This document shows positions 23,419 to 30,882 of a stretch of DNA of 33,925 nt, piece by piece. The first letter of the stretch is position 1, and the number at the start of each line of letters is the position of its first letter. The notes under the pieces were generated by a model. That model was not told the DNA's origin, made no database searches, and saw only the letters and a list, made by a program, of their open reading frames with translations. This DNA comes from Nitrospirota bacterium (GTDB taxonomy: Bacteria > Nitrospirota > UBA9217): contig JAKAHZ010000020.1 in assembly GCA_021814615.1 (NCBI GenBank), positions 1 through 33,925 on the forward strand. The letters are read 5' to 3'. A program made the position numbers and the translations under genes.

Positions 23419-23687
23419 ACCATCCGCCGCTGATGCAGCGATCACCGAAGATCGCCCCGGGTTTTGGAGCCGAGGCAACAGGAACACGGAAAGCCGCCAG
23501 GCAGGATGCGGTGAGCACACCCTCACCTGATGCAGAGAGGGCAGCCTGAAGCATCCGCTGCGGCAAAGATGCCCTGACGAACCTCGCAAGCTCGGAACCC
23601 CGGAGCGATCTTCTTTACCCCTGCTCCTGTAGCGTCGTCAACAGCTCTCCCGAGAACCTACGGCCTCGCTTCGGTCCACCGGATGCA
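23419..23687. other. Intergenic region between convergent genes
   Basis: This GC-rich stretch has small hairpins (CGCTG-ATG-CAGCG near 23430) but no T tract, no recognisable gene and no riboswitch core I can match. It lies 3' of both flanking genes, so mainly transcript ends are expected here. Confidence 0.4.
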
Positions 23688-24173
23688 TCACTTGATCTTC
23701 TTCACTGATTCCGAGAAATCCCGCGTTATCTTCTGGATCTCCGGCAGCACATCCTGGATCCGCGCCTGCATGAGCAGCATGATCTTGCCCATGATGATCG
23801 GTTCCTTCTTGATGATGCCCTGGCCCTCTTTCGACTTGATGAAATTCAGGATCGCCTGCAGCTCCTCATCGGTATAGACCTCGACCAGGAACTTCCCGTA
23901 GTCGGCCTCGAGCTTTTCCCATTTCACCGCCTCGTTCAGCTTCGCATGGATCTTGTCGTGCAATGCAGTTTCTTCCCCCTTCCGGTCTGCGGGGATATCG
24001 ATCTTCCTGAGCTGCGCCGCCTGCATCTGGAGCACCTGGGCGACGACCTGGTCCGTCATGGTGCGGATCGCGGTGTATTTCAGAATCTCCTTCGCAAGAT
24101 CCTCCCTGGTCCCGGCGAAGGACGGGCCGGAAAGCAGGAGCAGCACGACTGCGGCAAGCACGGTCGATTTCAT
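23688..24173 (-). CDS. DUF2059 domain exported protein
   Basis: The 161-residue protein has a signal peptide (MKSTVLAAVVLLLLSGPSFAG, likely cleaved after SFA) and a helical DUF2059 region: EILKYTAIRTMTDQVVAQVLQMQAAQ, then YGKFLVEVYTDEELQAILNFIKSKEGQ and PIIMGKIMLLMQARIQDVLPE. The YTDEELQAILNFxKSxxGQ segment is the conserved core. It should be periplasmic; the function of the family is unknown. ATG 24173 has a GAGGAGG leader; the longer frame is not supported. It lies downstream of the degenerate receiver-PilZ gene on the same strand. Confidence 0.88.
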   Translation of the reverse strand: MKSTVLAAVVLLLLSGPSFAGTREDLAKEILKYTAIRTMTDQVVAQVLQMQAAQLRKIDIPADRKGEETALHDKIHAKLNEAVKWEKLEADYGKFLVEVYTDEELQAILNFIKSKEGQGIIKKEPIIMGKIMLLMQARIQDVLPEIQKITRDFSESVKKIK

Positions 24174-24281
24174 GGAAGCCTCCTCGTTCATTCTGATATT
24201 CCCCTGCGCCCCGAGCGCAGAGGTCATAGGGAACGTTCAATGAAAGACATCGAGAGATTGCAGCGGGTATCGCGGCAGCGC

Positions 24282-25031
24282 TCATGGCGCCGGCTTGAGC
24301 GGCACCATGCCTTTTGCCATCTCGGTCCTGATGAACATGCGGATGCGGAGCTGGTCGTCCTCCGAGATGCGCGCGAACTGCAGTCCGACGCCGGACCTGC
24401 CCCCATGGTGCGGGTCTTTTTGCTTCGTGTAGATGACCACCGCATCGGCGGAGACCTCGCTGTCGGCGATGCCGATCGTGACGGAAAGTTTCGTGCTGAG
24501 CGGATAGGCCCTCTCGGTCAGAAGATAGGCGCCGTTCTCCGAGATATCGCAGATGCTTTCGTCCGTTCTTTTTCCCTGGATCTGTGCGGGCAGGTTTACG
24601 CCGATCCGGATGGTCATGCGCGGGATCGGCTCGATGGCGACCTGGATCACGCGGTAAAAGTTCTCGACCGAGACCGGCGCATGCATGCAGGTCAGCGCCC
24701 CCGCGCTCAGGCAATCGCGCTCCGCCGCGGGATCGGACTTGGAGAAAAGCACGATAAAGGGCACCTTGCTTTCCGGGTCCGCCTTTCTCATCGCGTTGAT
24801 GAGCCCGACCGCGGTATTCTCGCCGTCGAGTTTGCAGGCGGCAACGGCCAGGACCGGGCTGACCACCCTGGCGAACTCCAGGGCGCCGGCAGCGGTCCGG
24901 GATGCGTAGACATCGTAGCCGAACTGTTTCAGCAGCGCGGTCAGGTGCTGCAGAACCCGCGGTTTATTGTCCACGGCGAGAACGAACCTGCGGCGCGATG
25001 AGGTATAGGCTTCGATGTTCTTCAGTTCCAT
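24282..25031 (-). CDS. Degenerate receiver-PilZ domain protein
   Basis: A 249-residue relative of the receiver-PilZ protein at 10899. The receiver-like domain (about 14-130) has lost the phospho-accepting aspartate: the strand reads PVLAVAACKLDG. The lysine-proline pair is also missing (MHAPVSVENF), so it should not be phosphorylated. The PilZ domain (about 140-240) keeps both c-di-GMP motifs, RMTIR (RxxxR) and CDISENGAYL (DxSxxG), so it is probably the better c-di-GMP binder of the two. ATG 25031 is the first in frame. It lies between phoB and the DUF2059 gene on the minus strand. Confidence 0.82.
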   Translation of the reverse strand: MELKNIEAYTSSRRRFVLAVDNKPRVLQHLTALLKQFGYDVYASRTAAGALEFARVVSPVLAVAACKLDGENTAVGLINAMRKADPESKVPFIVLFSKSDPAAERDCLSAGALTCMHAPVSVENFYRVIQVAIEPIPRMTIRIGVNLPAQIQGKRTDESICDISENGAYLLTERAYPLSTKLSVTIGIADSEVSADAVVIYTKQKDPHHGGRSGVGLQFARISEDDQLRIRMFIRTEMAKGMVPLKPAP

Positions 25032-25219
25032 GGCTGTCCCGGCACGAGCGGTCGTTATGCAATTATGGTATCACCCGGCGCTTCCTGTCAAGCACATTTC
25101 CAGAACAGCTCCCATGGGATCGGCAGCCGCAGCTCCTGAATTGTTGTTTGCTGGATGTGCGTTCGGAACAACGAGGTGTCGGCGGAAAGGGGGGGCGGAG
25201 ATCGTAATTTCCCGGCGGA

Positions 25220-25915
25220 TCACTCGTCCGTGAACCGGTATCCCACGCCGCGCACGGTTTCGACGGCGGAACCCGCTCCGGCTTTTTCCAGTTCAGCCCG
25301 GAGCCGCCGGATGTGCACATCCACGGTGCGCGGTTCCACGAAGGCCTCGCCCTTCCAGATCGCGTCCAGGATCTGGTCGCGGCTCATCACCTTTCCCTTG
25401 CGCTCTATCAGGAACCTGAGCAGCCGGAACTCCGTGGGAGAGAGTCCCAGTTCGGTTTCGCCCGCCTTGACGCGATGGCGTTCGAGGTCGATCTCGATGC
25501 CGCCGGCGGAAAGTTTCTTCCGTCCCGGCAGACTGCCGTCGACGCGCCTGAGGATGCTTTTCACGCGTGCAAGCAGTTCCCGCACGCTGAAGGGCTTGGT
25601 GATGTAGTCGTCGGCGCCTGTTTCAAGGCCCGTCACCTTGTCGATCTCCTCGGCGCGGGCGGTCAGCATGATGATCGGGATGTGTGCCGTCTCGGGATCG
25701 TGTTTGAAGATCCGGCAGAGCTCGATGCCTGACAGGCCCGGCAGCATCAAATCCAGTACGATCAATTGGTAGGGCCGTTCGCGCGCCATGCGAAGCGCCT
25801 CTTCGCCCGTCTTCGCCGTTTCGACAAGGTAGCCTTCCTTCTGGAGATTATAGGTCACGAGCTGCAGGATGTCCTGCTCGTCGTCGACCGCGAGGATGCG
25901 GATCTTGGGTTGCAT
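25220..25915 (-). CDS. phoB: PhoB-type OmpR-family response regulator
   Basis: This 231-residue response regulator has a receiver with D10-D11, phospho-site D55 (LIVLDLMLPG) and K107 (DDYITKPFS), and a winged-helix DNA-binding domain from about 135 (LSPTEFRLLRFLIERKGKVMSR, then VDVHIRRLRAELE and VRGVGYRF). These features fit PhoB, which activates phosphate-starvation genes. The assignment is strengthened by two arrays of Pho-box half-sites upstream at 25976 and 26417. No PhoR with membrane segments is visible; the CBS-kinase further right lacks them. The ATG has no obvious ribosome site. The nearest Pho array could also autoregulate it. Confidence 0.85.
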   Translation of the reverse strand: MQPKIRILAVDDEQDILQLVTYNLQKEGYLVETAKTGEEALRMARERPYQLIVLDLMLPGLSGIELCRIFKHDPETAHIPIIMLTARAEEIDKVTGLETGADDYITKPFSVRELLARVKSILRRVDGSLPGRKKLSAGGIEIDLERHRVKAGETELGLSPTEFRLLRFLIERKGKVMSRDQILDAIWKGEAFVEPRTVDVHIRRLRAELEKAGAGSAVETVRGVGYRFTDE

Positions 25916-25975
25916 AGGTCGATTTTACGGTATTGCAGCTGCGCACTGCAAGCGGAATTCCAATACTGCCGGGCA

Positions 25976-26015
25976 TTGTCATACCGTTTTCATACATCTG
26001 TAACCGAACCGTAAC
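25976..26015 (+). promoter_or_regulatory. Pho-box array 1 (four half-sites)
   Basis: TTGTCAT, TTTTCAT, CTGTAAC and CCGTAAC begin at 25976, 25987, 25998 and 26009, an exact 11-bp period as in PhoB sites built of CTGTCAT-like units. A possible -10 (TATTAG, 26026-26031) follows after 10 bp, the spacing known for PhoB-activated promoters. It points rightward. Confidence 0.7.
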
Positions 26016-26046
26016 ATTTTACCGGTATTAGGTACGTTGACACACA

Positions 26047-26115
26047 ATGAACACGCCCATCAATTTCATTGATTTTCTGCTCCGGATCATGATCCCGCTC
26101 GTGATCGGATCATGA
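26047..26115 (+). CDS. Possible 22-aa leader peptide
   Basis: ATG at 26047 opens a 22-residue frame, MNTPINFIDFLLRIMIPLVI ending GS, which is mostly hydrophobic and stops in ATGA overlapping the start of the GH1 remnant. It lies about 10 bases after the predicted start of the first Pho promoter and has no Shine-Dalgarno, so it could be leaderless, the remnant of a membrane protein, or chance. Confidence 0.3.
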   Translation: MNTPINFIDFLLRIMIPLVIGS

Positions 26116-26369
26116 CGGGCATCTTCCCCGACGATTTCCAGTGGGGCGTCGCCACGTCGCCGTTCCAGCTTGAGGGCTCGCCCTACGCCGATTGGGCCGG
26201 ATGGGACGCGGCGCTGCATGCCCATCCCGAGATCACCAACCACTACGAGATGTACAAGCAGGACCTGAAGCTCCTGAAGGACCTGGGAGTGAACGCCTAC
26301 CGGTTTTCCATCGAAGGGAGCAGGATCCAACAATCGTCCCTCCCAAGTTCGCCCCGAATGTGCGTGTGA
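26112..26369 (+). pseudogene. N-terminal remnant of a GH1-family glycosidase
   Basis: The first 73 residues match the start of family 1 glycosidases (beta-glucosidase type): FPDDFQWGVATSPFQLEG, then YKQDLKLLKDLGVNAYRFSI and EGSRIQ, where intact enzymes read S-R-I-x-P and continue for about 350-400 more residues. Similarity ends near 26330 and the frame runs on through unrelated residues (QSSLPSSPRMCV) to a stop. Both catalytic glutamates are missing, so the fragment cannot be an active enzyme. The break looks like a deletion or recombination joint and lies between the two Pho arrays. Confidence 0.75.
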
Positions 26370-26416
26370 TCGCATTTCTGAGCATTCTTTGATTCTCGCC
26401 CCAAACTTCTTCCCCG

Positions 26417-26456
26417 CAGTAACACAACCTTCACTCTTTTGTCATAAGGACGTAAT
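26417..26456 (+). promoter_or_regulatory. Pho-box array 2 (four half-sites)
   Basis: CAGTAAC, CCTTCAC, TTGTCAT and ACGTAAT begin at 26417, 26428, 26439 and 26450, again an exact 11-bp period. A possible -10 (TAGCAT, 26467-26472) follows after 10 bp, as in array 1. It should drive the plus-strand signalling cluster ending in the porin. Confidence 0.6.
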
Positions 26457-26480
26457 AGTGCCAGCGTAGCATCCGTGCAA

Positions 26481-26580
26481 ATGCTGCTGTGCGATTTCCA
26501 CATCCATACGACCTATTCCGACGGTTCGCTTCAGCTGGAACCGGACGGTGGATATCTTCGGACAGGCGGGGTTTGACGCG
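26481..26580 (+). pseudogene. N-terminal remnant of a PHP-domain phosphoesterase, frameshifted
   Basis: The frame starts MLLCDFHIHTTYSDGSLQL, the metal-binding HxH start of PHP-domain proteins, and then derails (EPDGGYLRTGGV, stop). The expected continuation, VDIFGQAGFDA, is present in another frame directly after and runs into the ATG of the receiver-DHp gene. So the remnant has a small indel near 26540 and is truncated at about 30 residues. It keeps only the first metal ligands and cannot be functional alone. Confidence 0.65.
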
Positions 26581-27243
26581 ATGAACGAACTGATCCTGAT
26601 CGTGGAAGACGAGGAAGACGTTGCGCAGGTCATGCGCTACAACCTTCAGATGGCCGGCTACCGGACCGTGGTCTCCGCCGACGGAGAACAGGCTCTGCGC
26701 CAGGTGCGTTGCTGCGCCCCGGACCTCGTGCTGCTGGACATCATGCTGCCGGAGATGGACGGCTGGGAAGTCTGCCGGATCCTGCGCGGCAGCGAGCAGG
26801 CCGCGAAGACCCCGGTCATCATGGTGACCGCCCTGGCGACCGAGGAGGCGCGGATTCTGAGCCTCCGCGTGGGAGCCGATGATTTCATCACCAAGCCCTT
26901 TTCGCTTCACGCGCTGCTGCTCAAAGTGCGGATGATCCTCGACGCCCGTCGGGAGCTGGAGCGGCTCCGGCAGCGGCAGGCGGACCGGGAACTCTCGCTC
27001 CGCAATCTTGTGCACGAACTCAGGAATTCCCTCTCCGTCATCGGCGGCTACACGTCCCTTGCCGCCCTCAAACCGGAGCCCGACCCCTGGGTAAAACAGG
27101 TGGCCATGGCGGCGGACCGAATGGAGCGGCTCCTGAACGATGTATCGCCCCAGACCAGGATCGAACGCGGCGTTCAGGACATTGATCCGGGACAACGGGA
27201 TTGCGGGCAGACGCCCGATCAGGATTATGCGAACCGCAGCTGA
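26581..27243 (+). CDS. Receiver with DHp (HisKA) domain, no ATPase domain
   Basis: A 220-residue protein with a complete receiver (MNELILIVEDEED; D53 in LLDIMLPEMDG; K105 in ITKPFS) followed by a coiled linker (RRELERLRQRQADREL) and a HisKA dimerisation helix pair with phospho-histidine H145 (LRNLVHELRNSLSVIGGY). It ends after MERLLNDVSP with about 30 residues out of the kinase pattern, so there is no HATPase domain. It may be a phosphotransfer protein, or a hybrid kinase truncated by a frameshift. The start at 26581 is the first ATG of the receiver; the upstream part of the frame belongs to the PHP remnant. It overlaps the CBS-kinase gene by 17 bases. Confidence 0.8.
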   Translation: MNELILIVEDEEDVAQVMRYNLQMAGYRTVVSADGEQALRQVRCCAPDLVLLDIMLPEMDGWEVCRILRGSEQAAKTPVIMVTALATEEARILSLRVGADDFITKPFSLHALLLKVRMILDARRELERLRQRQADRELSLRNLVHELRNSLSVIGGYTSLAALKPEPDPWVKQVAMAADRMERLLNDVSPQTRIERGVQDIDPGQRDCGQTPDQDYANRS

Positions 27244-28450
27244 AAAAGACGTCGACGTTTCCGTCGGTGCGCTGATCGTTTCGGACGCACGCGTCTCTTC
27301 GCACCTGTCCGTGCGCGAGGTGGCGGAGCAGTTCTTCGCTGACGCCGATCTCGAAGCGATGGCGGTCGTGGACGCCGGCAGGCCGGTCGGATTGATCACC
27401 CGGACAAAGCTTCTGTTCAAGCTTTTCCGGCGCTTCGGATTCGAGCTCTTCGGCAAGCATCAGATCCGCAATATCGCCGACGCGACGCCGCTGATCGTCG
27501 GCGAAGGGGAGCGGCTCGATGTGGTCATCGACCGAGCGCTGGAGCGCGACCCCCAGGACATCTACGACGAGATCATCGTGACCGGCGACGGGGGCGGATA
27601 CCGGGGCCTCTTGTCGGTCAAGCATCTGGTGATCCAGCAGGGCAACACACTGGCCCAAACCATGCTCCAGCGGGAAATCGCCAGCGAACGGGCGCGGGAA
27701 CTCGAACAGGCGCAGGCGATGCGGTCGCAGTTCATGGCTCACGTGACCCACGAGCTGCGCTCTCCCGTGAACGTCATCATCGGCCTCTCGGAACTGACGC
27801 GCATCGCCCTGGAGAAAGGCGCGCCCGACCAGGCCCGCGACCGGCTTGCCTCGATCATATCGAATGCCACCGACCTCAGGACCATCGTCACGAACGTGCT
27901 CGACTTGTCCAAGCTTGAGGCGAACAAAATGACGGTTGCCCGGCGCAGTTTCGATCTCGCGGAAACCGTTCGCGATGTCGCGGAAGCGACGCGTGTTCTC
28001 GTCCGCGCCAAGACCGTCTCCGTCAACGTCGCCGCTCCTTCGGAACCGGTCGTGATCGAATCCGACCCCGTCAAGATCCGGCAGATCCTGCTGAACCTCG
28101 CCAGCAACGCGGCGAAGTTCACCGAGGCGGGGTCTATACATTTCGCGGTGATCACGACTCGAAGCAGCGCCAGCATATCCGTCAGCGACAGCGGTATCGG
28201 CATCCGCAAAGAGCATCTCGACAAGCTGTTTCTCGCCTTCAGCCAGATCGAGGACGCCAAGACCAAGCGTCACGAAGGCACGGGGCTGGGCCTTCTGATC
28301 GCCAGGAGCATGGCCAGGCTCCTGGGGGGCGATCTCGATGTCGCCAGCACCATCGGAAAAGGCAGCACATTCACCATTACGTTACCGCGAGCAGCGGAAC
28401 AGGAGGGCGCGAATGAAAAATCGGAAGAAGGTCATGATCATCGACGATAA
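27227..28450 (+). CDS. Soluble histidine kinase with CBS-type sensor domain
   Basis: The 407-residue protein has no membrane segment. Residues 1-135 hold a CBS pair-like module (RVSSHLSVREVAEQFFADADL, EAMAVVDAGRPVGLITRTKLL, LFKLFRRFGFELFGKHQIRNIAD), of the kind seen beside GGDEF/EAL domains. A coiled coil leads to HisKA with His175 (AHVTHELRSPVN), then HATPase: N-box LLNLASNAAKFT, G1 VSDSGIGI and G2 HEGTGLGLLIA. It should autophosphorylate in response to a nucleotide or energy signal and pass phosphate to the adjacent receivers. The ATG at 27227 is my choice, with weak ribosome-site support; 27140 is an alternative. The gene overlaps the next receiver gene by 38 bases. Confidence 0.88.
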   Translation: MRTAAEKDVDVSVGALIVSDARVSSHLSVREVAEQFFADADLEAMAVVDAGRPVGLITRTKLLFKLFRRFGFELFGKHQIRNIADATPLIVGEGERLDVVIDRALERDPQDIYDEIIVTGDGGGYRGLLSVKHLVIQQGNTLAQTMLQREIASERARELEQAQAMRSQFMAHVTHELRSPVNVIIGLSELTRIALEKGAPDQARDRLASIISNATDLRTIVTNVLDLSKLEANKMTVARRSFDLAETVRDVAEATRVLVRAKTVSVNVAAPSEPVVIESDPVKIRQILLNLASNAAKFTEAGSIHFAVITTRSSASISVSDSGIGIRKEHLDKLFLAFSQIEDAKTKRHEGTGLGLLIARSMARLLGGDLDVASTIGKGSTFTITLPRAAEQEGANEKSEEGHDHRR

Positions 28451-28784
28451 CGAGGAGGTGCTCCAGGTGACCCGGGCGCTTTTGGAGAACGAGGGATACG
28501 ACGTGGTCACCCACCAGTACGGCTTCGGCGCCACCGCCGCGATCCGGGCGAACGAGCCCGATGTGGTGCTGCTGGACATCAACATGCCGGCCTTGTCGGG
28601 AGAAGCCCTTTTCCCGATCATCCGGTCCAACAGCCACACCCGGAGCGTGCCGGTTCTGTTCTACTCGTCGAACGACGAGGACAGCCTGCTGGAAAGTGTG
28701 ACGCGCTTCGGGGCCGCCGGGTACGTCTGCAAAGGAAACCTGGGCGATCTCCGTCGAAAGGTCCTTGAGCATGCGCACCGCTGA
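28413..28784 (+). CDS. Single-domain response regulator
   Basis: A 123-residue receiver: MKNRKKVMIIDDNEEVLQVT, phosphorylation Asp in VVLLDINMPALSG, Ser/Thr switch in VLFYSSNDED and lysine in GYVCKGNLG. The usual K-P is K-G here, as in its neighbour. It has no output domain, so it may act like CheY or pass phosphate. AGGAGG precedes the ATG at 28413. It overlaps the kinase gene by 38 bases and lies 27 bases before its paralogue, so all are presumably one transcript. Confidence 0.9.
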   Translation: MKNRKKVMIIDDNEEVLQVTRALLENEGYDVVTHQYGFGATAAIRANEPDVVLLDINMPALSGEALFPIIRSNSHTRSVPVLFYSSNDEDSLLESVTRFGAAGYVCKGNLGDLRRKVLEHAHR

Positions 28785-28811
28785 CAACAGCATCGATTTT
28801 AGGAGGTAACC

Positions 28812-29234
28812 ATGACGCATCAAAGAAGAAAAATTCTGGTCATCGACGATAATGCGGACCATCTGTATGTGGCGCGAGAGTTGCTGTCGCAGGAAGGGTA
28901 CGAAGTGCTGACCCACCAGAGCCCTTTCGGCGTGACCGGCCTGATCCAGGCGGCGGAGCCCGATCTCGTTCTGATGGACGTGAACATGCCGACACTGCCC
29001 GGCGACGATCTGGCCGCTTTCGTCAGGGCAGACGAGCGCACCCGCGATGTCCCGATCGTTCTCTACTCGTCGAACGATGAACGGTCCCTGAGCTTGGCCG
29101 CTGCCCGGCACCGGCTCGCGGGCTACATCTGCAAGGGCGATGTGACCGAACTCCGGATGAAGGTCTCCTTTTTTCTCGGCGACCACGTCACGGACGGTTC
29201 AACCTTCCGACGGCGCCTCTACGCCATCGAATAA
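28812..29234 (+). CDS. Single-domain response regulator, paralogue of the preceding one
   Basis: A 140-residue receiver that shares its whole layout with the one before it: RRKILVIDDNADHLYVAREL, EPDLVLMDVNMPTLPGDD, PIVLYSSNDERS and GYICKGDVTEL. The common LTHQ/VTHQ, YSSNDE and CKG motifs point to a tandem duplication followed by divergence. A short extra tail (RRRLYAIE) ends it. AGGAGG lies 5 nt before the ATG. It belongs to the same cluster as the kinase. Confidence 0.9.
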   Translation: MTHQRRKILVIDDNADHLYVARELLSQEGYEVLTHQSPFGVTGLIQAAEPDLVLMDVNMPTLPGDDLAAFVRADERTRDVPIVLYSSNDERSLSLAAARHRLAGYICKGDVTELRMKVSFFLGDHVTDGSTFRRRLYAIE

Positions 29235-29328
29235 CCGGCAGCGCCGGCTGAATTCACGACTGATCGAAGACGGCGGGAAGGATTTCCCGTCGCTCGACGA
29301 TCGGATCATATCAAAAGGAGGAAGTGCG

Positions 29329-30483
29329 ATGCAGAAACGGATGATAGCAATGGCAGTACTCGCAGCAGGCGTTCTCGGAGTCCCGGCCCTTTCCGCGGCC
29401 GACGAAACGCCGATGGTCAAGGGCAATGTGGAGATCTACGGCCAGGCCAAGGTCTCGGTCGACTCGATCAGCACGAATTACGACAAGCCGCAGGACCAGA
29501 AGCTGACAAAGGTCTCCTCGAACTCGTCGCGGCTGGGCATCAAGGGTTCGGAAGGGCTGAGCGACGACCTGAGCGCGGTCTACCAGATGGAGTTCGGCGT
29601 GAACATGGACGGCACGACCACGGACGTGGTGACTTCCATCCCCACGACGACGGCCAATCCGAAGACCACGTCGGTCAACACGCTCTCGATGCGCAACACC
29701 TTCGCGGGCATCAAGTCGAAGGCCTTCGGCACGGTCTTCTTCGGCGTCTACGACACGCCGTACAAGGTATCGACGGGCCGGCTGGACGCCTTCGCGGATA
29801 CGATGGCGGACTACAACGCCATCATGGGCAATGTGAACGGCACGGCGAATTTCGATCTTCGGCCGAAAGACGAAGTATACTATACGTCGCCGACCTTCGC
29901 AGGCGTCAACCTGAGCGTCGCCCGTTCGGTCACCGGCTCCGAAACGGACAATAAGCAGGATTCGAACGCCAGCCTCACCTCAGCCATGATCGCCTATGAT
30001 CAGGCCCCCCTGTACGTCACCGCCGCCTATGAAGTGCACAAGAGCGGCATCACGAGCTGGGACAGCAAAACGGCGATCAAGGGCACGAAGTTCGGCGCAG
30101 GGTACACGATCGAGGTGACAGGCACCAAGCTCGGAGTCGTCTACGAATCCCTGAAGGACGATGCCTCGAAGTCGAATTTCTCGCGCAACGCGATCTATGC
30201 TGCGGTAAGCCAGAAACTGGGCGCCGAGACGCTCAAGCTTGCCTACGGCAAGGCATCGGACGGCGAGAATGACGCGACCAAGACGGGCGCAACTTTCACT
30301 GCCTTCGGCATTGACCATGCTTTCTCCAAGCGCACGACGATCTATGCTCTCTATGCCAAGACGTCGAATAACAGTGACGCGACCTACGGCCTCGGACAGT
30401 CCGGCGCCGGCGGCGCCTTCACTCCTTCCGTTGCGGGGAAATCGCCGTCCGTCATCTCCCTGGGCATGGCTCACCAGTTCTAA
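29329..30483 (+). CDS. Gram-negative trimeric-type porin
   Basis: The 384-residue outer-membrane beta-barrel has a signal peptide (MQKRMIAMAVLAAGVLGVPA, cleaved after ALSA), the porin start VKGNVEIYGQAKVSVD, and strands of alternating hydrophobic residues such as SSRLGIKGSEGLSDDLSAVY and the long loop 3 region. It ends in a terminal phenylalanine (GMAHQF), the signal for BAM insertion. It resembles general or anion-selective porins of beta/deltaproteobacteria. AAAGGAGG precedes the ATG. It follows the receivers by 94 bases; if the cluster is under the Pho promoter, phosphate uptake is a plausible use, but nothing in the sequence proves selectivity. Confidence 0.9.
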   Translation: MQKRMIAMAVLAAGVLGVPALSAADETPMVKGNVEIYGQAKVSVDSISTNYDKPQDQKLTKVSSNSSRLGIKGSEGLSDDLSAVYQMEFGVNMDGTTTDVVTSIPTTTANPKTTSVNTLSMRNTFAGIKSKAFGTVFFGVYDTPYKVSTGRLDAFADTMADYNAIMGNVNGTANFDLRPKDEVYYTSPTFAGVNLSVARSVTGSETDNKQDSNASLTSAMIAYDQAPLYVTAAYEVHKSGITSWDSKTAIKGTKFGAGYTIEVTGTKLGVVYESLKDDASKSNFSRNAIYAAVSQKLGAETLKLAYGKASDGENDATKTGATFTAFGIDHAFSKRTTIYALYAKTSNNSDATYGLGQSGAGGAFTPSVAGKSPSVISLGMAHQF

Positions 30484-30499
30484 CCCGCTGATAATCAAG

Positions 30500-30552
30500 G
30501 GCGCTCCGTGTAAAATCCGAATACCGGGGTGCATGGAGCGCCTATCGTTTTC
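30500..30552 (+). terminator. Probable terminator of the porin gene
   Basis: GGCGCTCC (30500-30507) pairs perfectly with GGAGCGCC (30535-30542), followed by TATCGTTTTC. The loop is long (27 nt), and the T run is imperfect. It sits 17 bases after the porin stop. Confidence 0.6.
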
Positions 30553-30570
30553 TGTGTAATTTTCTCCTGA

Positions 30571-30849
30571 GGTTACAAAGGGCCTTAGTTAGATAAAGCG
30601 TTGATTTGAGAAAGGAAAGAGTCAAAAAAGCGCGGTCAAGTCAATCTTCCATTTTTTGCCAAAAGTGCCGGGTTCTTACACCATGACGCAAGCGGTCTTC
30701 CACATCGAATGTTCCTATGCTAAGTCTGCTATGGCGTTTAAATACTGTTCAATGCTTGATTTTTCGATCTATAAACCCATCGGGATTACCATCGTACCAT
30801 TGTAACCTATGTAACCTGGTTACATAGGCCCTTTGTAACCTGTGTAACC
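30571..30849. repeat. Cluster of TGTAACC boxes, probable left-end region of the Mu-like element
   Basis: Six copies of TGTAACC are present: at 30801, 30810, 30834 and 30843 on the plus strand, and inverted at 30571 and 30818. GGTTACAAAGGGCC (30571-30584) is an exact inverse of GGCCCTTTGTAACC (30827-30840). CCTATGTAACC-T-GGTTACATAGG (30806-30828) is a perfect hairpin. The 200 bases between carry no gene. Such arrays fit transposase- or repressor-binding sites at a mobile-element end. The AT-rich change of composition begins here. Confidence 0.65.
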
Positions 30850-30882
30850 AGCCTGCCGACTTCTCTCAGCAGGAAGGCAGTT

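Noticed and set aside
23419-23687. Possible riboswitch in the GC-rich gap (GCCGAGGCAACAGGAACACG region)
   Set aside because: I could not match cobalamin, c-di-GMP or SAM cores, and the region lies 3' of both flanking genes.
30603-30805. Minus-strand frame WYDGNPDGFIDRKIKH-TGA-TVFKRHSRLS ending HFWQKMED
   Set aside because: It looked like a gene tail or another UGA gene, but it has no start codon with a ribosome site, no SECIS-like loop and no family match. It may be decayed coding DNA in the mobile-element end.
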